A DNA stretch of 36,150 bases from Candidatus Solibacter usitatus. GTDB lineage: Bacteria > Acidobacteriota > Terriglobia > Bryobacterales > Bryobacteraceae. The translations under genes and the position numbers were made by a program. This document shows, one piece after another, positions 25,879 through 34,033 of this stretch. The DNA is taken from NCBI GenBank assembly GCA_016213245.1, contig JACRBC010000107.1:1-36150 (forward strand). The letters are read 5' to 3'. How positions within the stretch are numbered: the stretch's first letter is position 1; each line of letters opens with the position of its first letter. The notes below the pieces were generated by a model that had not been told where the DNA came from, did no database searches, and saw nothing but the letters and a program-made list of their open reading frames with translations.

Positions 25879-26510
25879 TCGCCGCCTGCACCGGATCCGG
25901 AATCACGTACGGCGCGCGGTACTTCCTCGTCAGCAGGGCGTTGGCCTCCGCATCGGCGCCGCAGTTCTCCCTGGCCGGCTCCACCTTCAGGCTGCGGCCC
26001 AACCGGTAGCTGGTGTTGGCGAGGTGGCACAGGCCTGCCGGCAGGTGGCCGTCAAGAATGTCGCAATTGAGGCCGCCCCGCTTGCGTGACCGCACCGCGG
26101 CGGTGAAGTTGTCCAAGGGCGGCTGTGAGTCCCAGAGCTTCCCCGCCACCTTGTACTGGCGGACGAGTTCCCGCGTCTCGCCTCCATAGACCTGATACCC
26201 GGGGAGTCGATGCAGAGATCGCCCTCGCTATAGACGTCCTTGCCCGCGCGCACCGCCCAAATCATGCCCAGCGCGTGCCAGTGGTTGCAGGTGCGATGGA
26301 GACGGCGTGGATCGACTTGTCCTCCAGCACCTTGCGCATGCCGGCGTAGCCCCGCGGCCGGCCGCCGCCCAGTTGCGCGGTGAAGGCCTGTGCGCGCATC
26401 CCGGCGACGGCCATGTTCACACGGTCGTTGGCGCCGGCCCACGCGACCGCCTCGCGCGCCGTGAACAGGCCGGGCGCCAGCAGAAAACTGCGGCGGGTGG
26501 ACAAGGCCAA
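25879..26510 (-). pseudogene. Decayed Gfo/Idh/MocA-family oxidoreductase
   Basis: Pieces of one gene lie in different minus-strand frames. The N-terminus, in frame from TTG 26510, has an RRSFLLAPG Tat-like leader and NDRVNMAVAGMR, then RKVLEDKSIHAVSIA. Near 26290 the reading moves to another frame that continues NHWHALGMIWAVRAGKDVY, implying a 1-base indel. Around 26190-26225 it shifts again and jumps to the C-terminal part (YQVYGGETRELVRQYKVAGK, then NFTAAVRSRKRGGLNCDILDGHL and RKYRAPYVIPD). Intact members are about 430-480 residues; some 200 residues between AGKDVY and YQVYGG, and about 30 near the N-terminus, are missing. No native stop remains; the last frame runs into the antisense of the lipoprotein gene. 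A sequencing error could explain the indel but not the deletions. Confidence 0.82.
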
Positions 26511-26545
26511 ACTGGGTTCCCTGGAAAGCTCTTCGCCCGCGCCCG

Positions 26546-27865
26546 TTACCTGAACCTGCCGCCGCGGCCCATCGGGCCTCGCGCCGGAGGCGGTGGTTCG
26601 GGCTCCGGCGGCGGCGCCGGCTTGCGCACGCGGCCGTCCAGCCGCGCCGCGATGCGCTCGTCGCGCGCCTTGGCGAACTTCGGCGAGCCCGGCTCGATGC
26701 CGGACGCCTCGGTCACCTCCGCGTCGCTCACCTCCACGGCCGTCGCCAGGTACCGCGTGAAGTGGTTCTTGATCCGGTCCTGCACCAGGCGCTGCGTGGA
26801 CTTCAGGTGCAGCAGCAGAACCTCCTCGCCGGCCGCCTTGCGGAGCAGTTCGTAAACCTGCGAAGCCTTGGACAGTCGCGCCGACTTGGCCGCCGTCTCC
26901 AGCTTCTTGGCCCGCGCCTCCAGTTTCTGCCACGGCTCGATCTCCGCCTTGGTCATCTTCGTATTTGCGACCAGCGCGGCCCGTTCCTTCGCCGTCAGCA
27001 ACTGCGTGATGCAGAACATCGACAGCGCGTACCAGTCGATGGGGAACACCGCGCCGAACGGGATCATGGCCTTGGCCTTGGCCAGCTTCTGGAAGGCCGC
27101 GCCGTTCAGCTTCGCCCCGGCGAGCCCGGGCGAAAACAGCTTCAGCAGCCCTTCCTCTTCCAGCGACTTGAGCACGTCGTGCGGGCTCGGCTCCAGCGCG
27201 ATCTGCCGCAGCTCGGCAAACAGCGCCCGCGCCGGAATGTACTTCTCCATGCCGGCCTGGCGCGCGTTCTGGAGCTGTTGCAGCGTCCGCTCGTCGATCA
27301 CGAAACCCATCCGCGCCTTCAGCCGGATCAGGCGCAGCATACGCACCGGGTCGTCGTACAGCGAGTAGTTGCTGATCGCCCGCAGCTCCTTCCGCTCCAG
27401 GTCGGAAGCCCCGTTGGTCGGGTCGATCATCAGACCGCGCGAGGCGCGGTTCAGCGACAGCGCAATCGCGTTCACCGTGAAGTCCCGCCCGCGCAGGTCC
27501 TCATGGATGGTCGCCGGCGATACCTGCGGCCGCGCTCCCGGCTTGCCGTATTTCTCCGTTCGCGCCATGGCGATCTCGCACCGCACCCCGCTCGGGAAGC
27601 GCAGTTCGGCCGTGCGCCGGTGCTCGTCCACCGAGATGATCTCCGCGTGGCAGCGCTTGGCGGCATCCTTGGCCAGCTTCAGCGCGTTGCCCTCCACCGT
27701 GAAGTCGAGGTCGCGGATCGGGAATCCTCCCAGCATGTCCCGCATCGCCCCGCCGGTCAGGAACAGGCTGAGGTTGGCTTCGGCGGCGGCGGTCTGCACC
27801 GCCGTCAGCACCAAGCCCTGGTCCGGGCTCAGGTGGCTCTCCAGGATGAACATGTAGTCGCTCAT
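26546..27865 (-). CDS. Poly(A) polymerase / CCA-adding nucleotidyltransferase family protein
   Basis: A 439-residue class II nucleotidyltransferase starting at ATG 27865 (GGAAGAG upstream); the in-frame GTG at 27892 is less likely. The active site is LTGGAMRDMLGG...RDLDF, with the two metal-binding Asp at D52 and D54. Then follow DLRGRDFTVNAIAL (the RRDF-type motif) and the RNA-binding neck YDDPVRMLRLIRLKARMGFVID. The C-terminal part after about residue 230 is helical and diverged. The tail is Pro/Glu/Arg-rich and ends in an RGG-like GRGGRFR, which may bind RNA. The sequence cannot decide between CCA addition and poly(A) addition. It lies between the decayed oxidoreductase and xerD on the same strand. 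Confidence 0.87.
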   Translation of the reverse strand: MSDYMFILESHLSPDQGLVLTAVQTAAAEANLSLFLTGGAMRDMLGGFPIRDLDFTVEGNALKLAKDAAKRCHAEIISVDEHRRTAELRFPSGVRCEIAMARTEKYGKPGARPQVSPATIHEDLRGRDFTVNAIALSLNRASRGLMIDPTNGASDLERKELRAISNYSLYDDPVRMLRLIRLKARMGFVIDERTLQQLQNARQAGMEKYIPARALFAELRQIALEPSPHDVLKSLEEEGLLKLFSPGLAGAKLNGAAFQKLAKAKAMIPFGAVFPIDWYALSMFCITQLLTAKERAALVANTKMTKAEIEPWQKLEARAKKLETAAKSARLSKASQVYELLRKAAGEEVLLLHLKSTQRLVQDRIKNHFTRYLATAVEVSDAEVTEASGIEPGSPKFAKARDERIAARLDGRVRKPAPPPEPEPPPPARGPMGRGGRFR

Positions 27866-27923
27866 GGCTCTTCCATCTCCGGCGGTTGACACCGGCTAAC
27901 CGGTCAGGACGGCGGCTCGAGGC

Positions 27924-28823
27924 TCAGGCGCGTGGATGGTGTCGGTCCACCACGCTCCGCAGCCGCGTGCGCACCACATGCGTGTAGATCTGCGTGGTGG
28001 CGATGTCAGAGTGCCCCAGCATGGTCTGTACGCTCCTCAAATCGGCTCCGCCCTCCAGCAAATGCGTGGCGAAGCTGTGACGCACAACGTGGGGCGTCAG
28101 ATTCCTAAGGATGCCAGCCTTCCTGCCGTGGCGCCCCAACAGCTTCCAGAACCCCTGCCGGGTCATGGCGCCTCCGCGGTTGGTGACAAAAAGGTAATGG
28201 CTCGATTTCAACTTCAGCAGCGCGCCTCGACCCGATGCCAGATAGGCCCGCATCGCCTCCTGCGCCTTCCTGCCAACGGGGACAAGCCTCTGCTTCCCCC
28301 CTTTGCCGGTCACCCGGAGGAACCCCAGTTCCAGATCCAGGTCGGTCAATTTCAGACTGCACAACTCCGATACGCGCAAGCCGCAGGCATACAAGACTTC
28401 CAGCATCGCCCGGTCCCGGCATCCGCCCGGCCGTGCCCCGTCCGGAGCCCGAAGCAGGTCACCAACCTGTTGTGAGGTCAGGTACTTCGGCAGGTTCTGC
28501 CATTGCCGCGGCGCGCTGAGCAACGCCGTCGCGTCCTCGCCGATGCGGCCCTCGGCAACAAGGAATCGATAAAAACCGCGCAGAGTCGTCAGGTGCCGGG
28601 CCACCGATCGGCTGGACAGCCCCCGCGCGTAGAGCGTGTCCAGGTACTCACCCACCCGGCCGGCGCAGGGGATCGAGTCCATCTTTCTGCTTCCACAGAA
28701 CTCAAGAAAGCCTTTCATATCAAGCGAATAGGAAGCCAGCGTGTGCGCCGATAGACCCTTCTCAACCCGGGCAAACGTCAGAAAGGCCGCGGCCGCCGCA
28801 TTGAGACTGCCCTCGGTCACCAT
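27924..28823 (-). CDS. xerD: Tyrosine recombinase, XerC/XerD type
   Basis: A 299-residue site-specific recombinase, the standard Xer length. The N-terminal core-binding SAM-like domain is residues about 5-95. The catalytic residues are all present: R150 (GLRVSEL), K174 (TGKGGKQR), H245 and R248 (HVVRHSF), H271 (LGHSDI) and the nucleophile Y280 (TQIYTHV). Length and the MLGHSDIATTQIYTHV block favour the chromosome-dimer-resolution XerD over a phage or integron integrase. ATG 28823 is chosen; the frame extends to 28925 without a better start. A -10-like TATCAT (minus strand, 28831-28836) is 7 bases upstream, so the message may be leaderless. No att site or cargo is visible nearby. Confidence 0.88.
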   Translation of the reverse strand: MVTEGSLNAAAAAFLTFARVEKGLSAHTLASYSLDMKGFLEFCGSRKMDSIPCAGRVGEYLDTLYARGLSSRSVARHLTTLRGFYRFLVAEGRIGEDATALLSAPRQWQNLPKYLTSQQVGDLLRAPDGARPGGCRDRAMLEVLYACGLRVSELCSLKLTDLDLELGFLRVTGKGGKQRLVPVGRKAQEAMRAYLASGRGALLKLKSSHYLFVTNRGGAMTRQGFWKLLGRHGRKAGILRNLTPHVVRHSFATHLLEGGADLRSVQTMLGHSDIATTQIYTHVVRTRLRSVVDRHHPRA

Positions 28824-28909
28824 CGGTGCAATGATACAATACTTGCGTAATTCTTTGAAAGTAAAGGCCCGCTGGATCTGCACCCCGGCGGGCTCGCCGA
28901 GGTGGCAGT

Positions 28910-29395
28910 TTGAGCGGGTCCACAACCAAGAAAGTCGTCCTCGAACGGTTCGACCGGTCGCCTCTCAGAGGCTTTGTGAATCCGCAGAGCTACTTGCAGC
29001 CCGGAGGCATCGAAATCATGAGCCCCGACGGCAGCGTCGCCCAGATCCCCTTCTCCCAGGTCAAGGCCGTCTCCTTCGTCCGCGACCTCGATGGCTCCGG
29101 GGTTCTCAGCGAACGGAAAGAGTATCTCGCCCGCCCCAAGACCGCCGGCCTGTGGGTGGAACTGTGTTTCCGGGATGGAGACAAGCTTGAGGGTGTGCTC
29201 TCCAATAACCTCTTGCTGCTGGAACCCTATGGCTTCGGCTTGACCCCCCCTGAGGCCACCGGCAACGCCCAGCGGATTTTCGTCCCCCGCCAGGCGCTGG
29301 AGGAGGCAACGGTGCTGGGCGTCGTCGGCGGACGCCGCAAACGCCCGGAACGGGATACGGAGATACGGCAGATCAGGCTATTCGGCGAGGACTGA
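28910..29395 (+). CDS. Conserved hypothetical protein, possibly DUF6982-like
   Basis: A 161-residue cytoplasmic-looking protein starting at TTG 28910, 7-8 bases after a good GAGG site; no ATG or GTG fits better. The N-terminal VVLERFDRSPLRGFVNPQSY and the later VELCFRDGDKLEGVLSNNLLLL look like two copies of a small beta-barrel 'rewriting' unit (hydrophobic strand, D-G-x-x-L-x-G turn). This recalls DUF6982 or PilZ-like regulatory proteins of Acidobacteria and Myxococcota. That comparison is from memory and tentative. The C-terminal end is basic. It is divergent from xerD, with an 86-base gap containing a TGATACAAT -10-like element (28832-28840). Confidence 0.7.
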   Translation: MSGSTTKKVVLERFDRSPLRGFVNPQSYLQPGGIEIMSPDGSVAQIPFSQVKAVSFVRDLDGSGVLSERKEYLARPKTAGLWVELCFRDGDKLEGVLSNNLLLLEPYGFGLTPPEATGNAQRIFVPRQALEEATVLGVVGGRRKRPERDTEIRQIRLFGED

Positions 29396-29404
29396 TCCTT
29401 CCGG

Positions 29405-29422
29405 CCGGCGGCCGGCCGCCGG
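29405..29422. terminator. 18-bp perfect GC palindrome between convergent genes
   Basis: CCGGCGGCCGGCCGCCGG is its own reverse complement and would form a 7-bp all-GC stem with a 4-base loop in either transcript. It sits exactly between the stop codons of two convergent genes (29395 and 29423), where a two-way terminator would be expected. No T tract follows on either side, so it would be non-canonical or factor-assisted. Confidence 0.42.
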
Positions 29423-29728
29423 TCAGGAGCGCGCCGCCGCCGGCTCGTCCGCCGGTCGCGCCTCCGGCGCCACCCAGCGGGCCTCCTCGAAACCGACGTA
29501 CTTGCAGATGCGCAGTTCCCCCGACTCCGCCTCCAGCGCATCGCCGATGTCCAGCGAGCCCTCCGTGCCGCGCAGCGACATCCAGGCGTCGTAGAAACTC
29601 CTCGCCTCCACTTCGCCGGCCGGCGCGAAATCCCGCGGCTTGAGTGACATGACGCCGCTGGTGTGCGGCGCCCAGCGGAACGGCTGGCGGGCGCCGTCCT
29701 TCATCCGGTGGACGCGGAACGTTGGCAT
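29423..29728 (-). CDS. Small conserved-looking protein, unknown function
   Basis: A 101-residue protein from ATG 29728, with a GGGGCGG stretch a few bases upstream. It has no signal peptide or membrane helix. The sequence is mixed beta/alpha and rich in aromatic residues: FRVHRMKDGARQPFRWAPHT, EARSFYDAWMSLRGTEGSLDIGDAL and LRICKYVGFEEARWVAPE. The tail is acidic and Ala-rich. It reads like a small conserved acidobacterial protein, but I cannot assign a family. It follows the patatin gene on the same strand by 34 bases and may be cotranscribed with it. Confidence 0.65.
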   Translation of the reverse strand: MPTFRVHRMKDGARQPFRWAPHTSGVMSLKPRDFAPAGEVEARSFYDAWMSLRGTEGSLDIGDALEAESGELRICKYVGFEEARWVAPEARPADEPAAARS

Positions 29729-29762
29729 ACCGCCCCATTTTCGCTCCTAAAACACGCGGACG

Positions 29763-30551
29763 TCAAAATGTTTGTGTGAGCCGCCTCACCATGGGGACCG
29801 CCGCCAGCGCGTCGGCGCGCCCCAACTCCAGCAGCCGCGCGGCCGAACGCCCGGACCACACCACGGCGTCGCGCGCCGGGCCGAGCGCGCGGGCGTGCTC
29901 GATCCACACCACTTCCACTCCCGCGGGGAGCGCCGGCAGGGGAGGCGCCACGGCGTGCAGCAGGCTCCTGGCGCCGCGCAGCCACCACGGGCCGCCGCCA
30001 GGCAGGATGTTCACCGCCACGATGCGCGTGGCGCCCCGCGCCGCGGCCGCCCACAGCGGCACGCTCGCCAGCAGGCCCCCATCGGTCACCAGCCGGCCCC
30101 CGATGCGGTATTGCGGAAAGAACCCGAACAGGGCGCAGGAGGCCGCCAGGTGGATCCACTCGATGTCCGGCGCGTCCACGGCGAAGGGCCGCATCCGCGA
30201 CAGGTCCGTGATGGCCACCGTGATCGGGACGCGGGGAGAGAAGCGCGAATGGACGCCTCGAATCACCCGCTCGAAGGCCGCCCGGTCGAAGATGCCGTCC
30301 AGCGGCCGGCGCGGCACTCGCAGGCGGGGCAGGGCGCCGGTTGGAAAGTCGAGCCAGTGCTCCGCCCACTCCCCGGCAGGGCACCCGCCGGCGATCGCCC
30401 AGCCGTTCAGAGCGCCGATGGATGCGCCGGCGATCAGGTCCGGTTGAAAGACGCCTTCCAGGACCTGCCACACGCCCGCCTCGTAGGCGCCGAACATCCC
30501 GCCGCCCCCCAGCACCAGCGCCGTCCTCGGCCCGCGCCCCGCGCCGTTCAT
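29763..30551 (-). CDS. Patatin-like phospholipase
   Basis: A 262-residue serine lipid hydrolase. The oxyanion-hole motif GGGGMFGAYEAG (about 15-26), the nucleophile S44 in GASIG, and the catalytic Asp D157 in VTDGG are all present, giving the Ser-Asp dyad of the patatin fold. There is no signal peptide, so it is probably cytoplasmic or peripheral. The frame is open upstream to 30689, but ATG 30551 gives the normal N-terminus (RTALVLGGGG within 20 residues). It is divergent from the next gene. Substrate (phospholipid acyl chain, lysophospholipid or other) is not determinable. Confidence 0.9.
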   Translation of the reverse strand: MNGAGRGPRTALVLGGGGMFGAYEAGVWQVLEGVFQPDLIAGASIGALNGWAIAGGCPAGEWAEHWLDFPTGALPRLRVPRRPLDGIFDRAAFERVIRGVHSRFSPRVPITVAITDLSRMRPFAVDAPDIEWIHLAASCALFGFFPQYRIGGRLVTDGGLLASVPLWAAAARGATRIVAVNILPGGGPWWLRGARSLLHAVAPPLPALPAGVEVVWIEHARALGPARDAVVWSGRSAARLLELGRADALAAVPMVRRLTQTF

Positions 30552-30574
30552 GAAAAGTGGGCCACCATGGGGGA

Positions 30575-31036
30575 ATGGAATTCGACGCTTCCATTCTCGC
30601 TCCCGCCGTTCAGCAGGTGCTGGCGCTGGACGGCGGCGGCGGGCGGCTGATGCCGCTGCTCTGCCGGGGCCCCTTCCACCAGGGGGCAATCAGCCGCATC
30701 CAGGCCGCCGATCCGGCTTCCTGGTTCGCCGGAGCGCGCTCTCCACAGGGCGCATTGGCCGGGCTCTGGCTCTACTTCTCCCGCTTCGAGGAGTGCCACG
30801 CGCTCGCCCAGGACCTTCACACCGCCGAGGGCAGCTACTGGCACGCCATCCTCCACCGCCAGGAGCCCGACGGCTGGAACGCCGGCTACTGGTTTCGCAA
30901 GGCCGGATCGCACCCCATCCACCCGCCCCTGCGCGAGCGGGCGGCGCATCTGGCGCGGCAGTTGAGAAGCGTCTTCGATGTGGCGGTTGTTGTTCGCCTG
31001 GTGCGCCGGCGTGAGAGTATAAGGAGAAATCCATGA
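30575..31036 (+). CDS. Conserved hypothetical protein
   Basis: About 153 residues from ATG 30575; an in-frame GTG at 30557 would add six residues and leave only 5 bases to the divergent patatin gene. No good ribosome site decides between them. The sequence is mostly helical, with a striking aromatic/His region: GLWLYFSRFEECHALAQDL and SYWHAILHRQEPDGWNAGYW, followed by FRKAGSHPIHPPL. Several conserved-looking His, Glu and Trp residues hint at a ligand- or metal-binding site, but I recognise no characterised family. The stop overlaps the HlyD-type gene by 4 bases (31033-31036), so the two are coupled. Confidence 0.68.
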   Translation: MEFDASILAPAVQQVLALDGGGGRLMPLLCRGPFHQGAISRIQAADPASWFAGARSPQGALAGLWLYFSRFEECHALAQDLHTAEGSYWHAILHRQEPDGWNAGYWFRKAGSHPIHPPLRERAAHLARQLRSVFDVAVVVRLVRRRESIRRNP

Positions 31037-32244
31037 AGCGTTGGGCATTGGGACTACTGTTGGCCGCGGCCGCGGCCGCCGCCGTCTGGCTCGCCGGCCG
31101 CAAGCCCGCCGCGCCCGAGTCGCCGTTTGCCAAAGCGAAGCGCGGCGCCCTCACCAGCGTGCTGGCCACCAACGGCAGGACCGAGCCTCTCCATTGGGCC
31201 CCGGCCCACAGCGAGCGCGCCGGGCGGGTCAGCCGCGTGCTGGTGGAGCGCGGCCAGCGGGTCGCCGCCGGAGCCGCTCTGGTTCAACTGGACCACGACG
31301 GCGCCGGAGCCTCGCTTGCCTCCGCGCTTGCCCGCCTCGAACAGGCCAGGACGGATCTTGCCGCCATCGAGCGCGGCGGGCGCGCGCCGGAGCTGGCCGA
31401 GATCGACGGCGCGAAGAGCCGGCTGCTGCTGGACCGCGACGCCGCGGCGCGGGAGTTGGCCACGCTGCAACGCCTGGCGGCGAAGAAAGCGGCCACCCAG
31501 GCCGAAGTCAACGCCATGCAGGATCGCCTTGCGTCGCTCGATAGCCAGATCGCGGCCCAGCAGGCGCGCCGCGCGGCCCTGGTGGGCCCCGGCGAAGCCC
31601 AGGCCGCCAAGGCCCGCGTGGCGGACGCCGAAGCAGCCGTGGCGCTGGCCCGCCGGAGCCTCGAACTCGCCACCGTCCACGCTCCGTGTGCCGGCGTCGT
31701 CTACGACCTGCCGGCGCGGGCCGGGGGGTGGTTGAACGCCGGAGATCTGGTCGCCAGAATCGGCGAAACCTCCCGGCTGAAAGTGATCGTCTTCGTGGAC
31801 GAGCCCGACCTGGGGCAGGTCGCCAGGGGCTTGCCCGTCGCCGTCACCTGGGATGCCTTGCCTGCGCGCACCTGGCAGGGCGTGGTGGAACAGCCGCCGT
31901 CGCAGGTAGTCGCGCTCGGCGCCAGGCAGGTGGGCGAGGTGGCCACCATCGTCGAGAACCCCCAACAGGACCTCCCGCCGGGCGCCAATATCAACGCCCG
32001 CGTCCGCCTGCGCGTCGTGGACAATGCCCTCACCATCCCCAAGTCCGCCCTGCGGCGCGAGGGCGGCGAGTTCGGCGTGCTCGTGCTGGAGGGCGGCCGC
32101 CTGGCCTGGCGCCGGGTGCGCATCGGCCTCTCCAGCGAGTCGCAGGCCGAGATCCTGGAAGGACTGCACGAGGGCGCTTCGGTCGCGCTCCCCTCCGAGC
32201 GGACGCTGGCGCCGGGAATGGCCGTGACACCCGTCTTTCCTTGA
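31033..32244 (+). CDS. HlyD/MacA-type periplasmic adaptor protein
   Basis: A 403-residue membrane-fusion protein with a strong AGGAG 8 bases before ATG 31033. One N-terminal membrane helix (about 4-22) is followed by a lipoyl half-motif (GRVSRVLVERGQRVAAGAALVQLD). A coiled-coil hairpin (about 85-205) ends in the returning lipoyl half VHAPCAGVVYDLPARAGGWLNAGDLVARI. The beta-barrel and membrane-proximal domains follow. Such adaptors connect an inner-membrane ABC or RND pump to an outer-membrane channel. No pump gene follows on this strand: the next gene is convergent. It is coupled to the unknown protein upstream. Confidence 0.9.
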   Translation: MKRWALGLLLAAAAAAAVWLAGRKPAAPESPFAKAKRGALTSVLATNGRTEPLHWAPAHSERAGRVSRVLVERGQRVAAGAALVQLDHDGAGASLASALARLEQARTDLAAIERGGRAPELAEIDGAKSRLLLDRDAAARELATLQRLAAKKAATQAEVNAMQDRLASLDSQIAAQQARRAALVGPGEAQAAKARVADAEAAVALARRSLELATVHAPCAGVVYDLPARAGGWLNAGDLVARIGETSRLKVIVFVDEPDLGQVARGLPVAVTWDALPARTWQGVVEQPPSQVVALGARQVGEVATIVENPQQDLPPGANINARVRLRVVDNALTIPKSALRREGGEFGVLVLEGGRLAWRRVRIGLSSESQAEILEGLHEGASVALPSERTLAPGMAVTPVFP

Positions 32245-32252
32245 CGGCCCCG

Positions 32253-33017
32253 TTACAGATAGTCGTAGAAGTGCTTCCGCAGCCGCCGGAAAAAGACCAG
32301 GCCGGCCGCAAGCGTGAGCACGGAGACGAAGCTGAGCTTCAGCAGCAGCGGCGTGCCGGGGGAGCGCCCCTCGAGCAGGATGGCCCGCAGCGCGAGCACC
32401 AGCGCGGCCACCGGATTGTACATGTACAGCTCCCGGTACTGATCCGGAATGCTGGTGAAGGCATAGAAGATGGGAACAATCCAGAACAGCACCATCACCG
32501 CCGACTCCACCACGTAGCGCGTGTCCCGCACGTACACGTTCAGCGCCGATGTCAGCAGCACCAGACCGCATACGAACACGATCTCCAGCGCCCACACCAC
32601 CGGCAGCCAAAGCCAGTAGACGTTGACTCTCGATCCCGCCACCAGGGCGATGAACAGCAGCAGCCCGACCTGGATGGTCAGGTGCAGCGCGCTCGAAAGC
32701 ACCGAGGAGATCGGCACGATCTCGCGCGGCAAGGCCACTCGCTTGATCAGCGCCGCGTTGTCGATCAGCGAACTGGTGCCGTTGCTCCATGCCACGCTGA
32801 TGAAACTGTAGGGCACCAGCCCGCACAGCACGAACAGCGGGTAATGGACCTTGCCCGGCGGAGGGAAGATGCGGGTGAAGATGAACGTCAGCACGCCCAT
32901 CATGATCAGCGGGTTCAGCAGCGACCAAAAGACGCCCAGCGACATGTTGCGATAGCGGATCTTGAACTCCTTCACCACCAGGTTCTGGAGCAGGAAAAGT
33001 GGATCGCGGTGCGGCAT
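32253..33017 (-). CDS. ABC-2 type export permease (polysaccharide/O-antigen type)
   Basis: A 254-residue inner-membrane protein with about six helices. The amphipathic N-terminus ([29 protein letters not shown]) is characteristic of Wzm/TagG/KpsM permeases that export lipid-linked polysaccharides or teichoic acids. Later landmarks are [42 protein letters not shown] and [29 protein letters not shown], ending in [11 protein letters not shown]. The partner ATPase (Wzt/TagH) would normally be next to it; none is in this window. It may lie beyond, since genes further downstream on the minus strand are unrelated. A GCTAGAAT motif lies just upstream on the minus strand. Confidence 0.9.
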   Translation of the reverse strand: MPHRDPLFLLQNLVVKEFKIRYRNMSLGVFWSLLNPLIMMGVLTFIFTRIFPPPGKVHYPLFVLCGLVPYSFISVAWSNGTSSLIDNAALIKRVALPREIVPISSVLSSALHLTIQVGLLLFIALVAGSRVNVYWLWLPVVWALEIVFVCGLVLLTSALNVYVRDTRYVVESAVMVLFWIVPIFYAFTSIPDQYRELYMYNPVAALVLALRAILLEGRSPGTPLLLKLSFVSVLTLAAGLVFFRRLRKHFYDYL

Positions 33018-33041
33018 GAGGCGGGGATGGACCCGTTCCCT

Positions 33042-33049
33042 ATTCTAGC
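33042..33049 (-). promoter_or_regulatory. GCTAGAAT, -10-like motif before the ABC-2 permease gene
   Basis: On the minus strand GCTAGAAT lies 24 bases before the ATG at 33017 and 10 bases after the stop of the upstream PilZ-J gene. It matches the motif at 9907-9914 exactly. No clear -35. Confidence 0.35.
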
Positions 33050-33059
33050 CGCCCGGGGG

Positions 33060-33926
33060 CTAGTGCAGCAGATGGTCGGAAGCAACCGTCAGGTGCGGAG
33101 CCGGCTGCGCCGCGGCCAGGACTTCGGCGCTTTCCGCGCCGCTCACCGTGATTTCGAAGCGGTTGCTGTCCGAGCGGCGAATGTGCCCCTTCTCCTTGAG
33201 GAACCACAGCGAAAACTCGAGGTGCTCGCGCGGAACGCCCAACAGCTCCTCGAATTCGAAGATGCTCATGGCCGGATGCGCGGCATCGCGCAGCCGCCTG
33301 GTGTACAGCGCCTGCAGGATCGCGCGCCGCTTCTTCGGTTCCGATTCGGCATCAGCGGACTCCGGTCCGTCTCCGAAGATCTTCCAGCGCGAAAGCTGGG
33401 CGTCCCGGTGGTGAATGTCGTAGGCCGCCCTGCGCGCCGGGTCGCCCAGCACGTTATAGGCTTCGGTGATGCGCTTGAATACCTCTTCGCTGCCCGTCTC
33501 GCGATTGTCGGGGTGATAGCGCTGGGCCAGCATCCGGTAGACGCGGTGGATGGTGTCGGCGTTGGCCCGCGGATTCACCTGCAGCACCTCGTACAGGTCG
33601 TGCACCGGCTCGTCGTCCTGCAACGCCGCCGCATTGGGGCTCTCCGCCGGCTCGCCCTCCCGGTCGTACTCCAGCCGCAAGCGGTAGCTGCCCGCGTCGG
33701 TACGCATGCACGACATGATCATCGCCTTGACGCCCAGCCGCAACCGCCAGCTCCGGAGGTTGGGAACGCCCTGCACGGTGACCCCGGCGCCGGGCGGCAA
33801 CGCATCGTGCGACTCGACCAGCATGCCGTGGTCGCTGTGCTCAATCAGCAGCGCGGGGAATGTGCGGGACTCGCCCGCCTCGCCGGCATAGGTCAGCCGG
33901 ACGACCTTCGCCTCCTTGTCGGTCAT
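33060..33926 (-). CDS. PilZ-like / J-domain / winged-helix-like protein, paralogue 1
   Basis: A 288-residue soluble protein with three parts. Residues about 5-95 form a PilZ-like beta domain (FPALLIEHSDHGMLVESHDALPPG) that lacks the RxxxR and (D/N)xSxxG c-di-GMP motifs. Residues about 110-170 are a J-domain with an intact HPD (AQRYHPDN), the part that stimulates DnaK ATPase. The C-terminal part (about 195-275) is helix-rich and winged-helix-like (MSIFEFEELLGVPREHLEFSLWFLKEKGHIRRSD). There are no zinc fingers, so it is not DnaJ itself. GAAGGA lies close to the ATG. It follows a paralogue with the same architecture; a hairpin at 34005-34028 separates them. Confidence 0.82.
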   Translation of the reverse strand: MTDKEAKVVRLTYAGEAGESRTFPALLIEHSDHGMLVESHDALPPGAGVTVQGVPNLRSWRLRLGVKAMIMSCMRTDAGSYRLRLEYDREGEPAESPNAAALQDDEPVHDLYEVLQVNPRANADTIHRVYRMLAQRYHPDNRETGSEEVFKRITEAYNVLGDPARRAAYDIHHRDAQLSRWKIFGDGPESADAESEPKKRRAILQALYTRRLRDAAHPAMSIFEFEELLGVPREHLEFSLWFLKEKGHIRRSDSNRFEITVSGAESAEVLAAAQPAPHLTVASDHLLH

Positions 33927-34004
33927 GTTCCTTCATCGGACGGAATGCCGCCCGCCAGCAGACTGAGATTGCGCCAAGAAACACCGTAATTCCGCTTGGT
34001 GATG

Positions 34005-34028
34005 CGCCCCGGCCGCCGGCCCGGGGCG
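34005..34028 (-). terminator. GC-rich hairpin after the second PilZ-J gene
   Basis: CGCCCCGG (34005-34012) pairs perfectly with CCGGGGCG (34021-34028) across an 8-base loop, giving an 8-bp all-GC stem. It begins 5 bases after the stop of the gene at 34034-34933, reading the minus strand. There is no T tract. It may end or weaken transcription between the two paralogues, or protect the mRNA end. Confidence 0.42.
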
Positions 34029-34033
34029 GAGCC

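Noticed and set aside
27924..28823. Xer-type recombinase as the integrase of a mobile element
   Set aside because: Length and motifs fit chromosomal XerD, and there are no flanking direct repeats, tRNA gene or cargo genes.
29701..30594. A 297-codon minus-strand frame overlapping the patatin gene
   Set aside because: It is a +1-frame shadow of the patatin gene, which carries the full Ser-Asp dyad in its own frame.
31054..32928. A 624-codon open frame on the minus strand opposite the HlyD gene and across the ABC-2 permease
   Set aside because: It overlaps two clearly assigned genes in other frames and shows no domain of its own.
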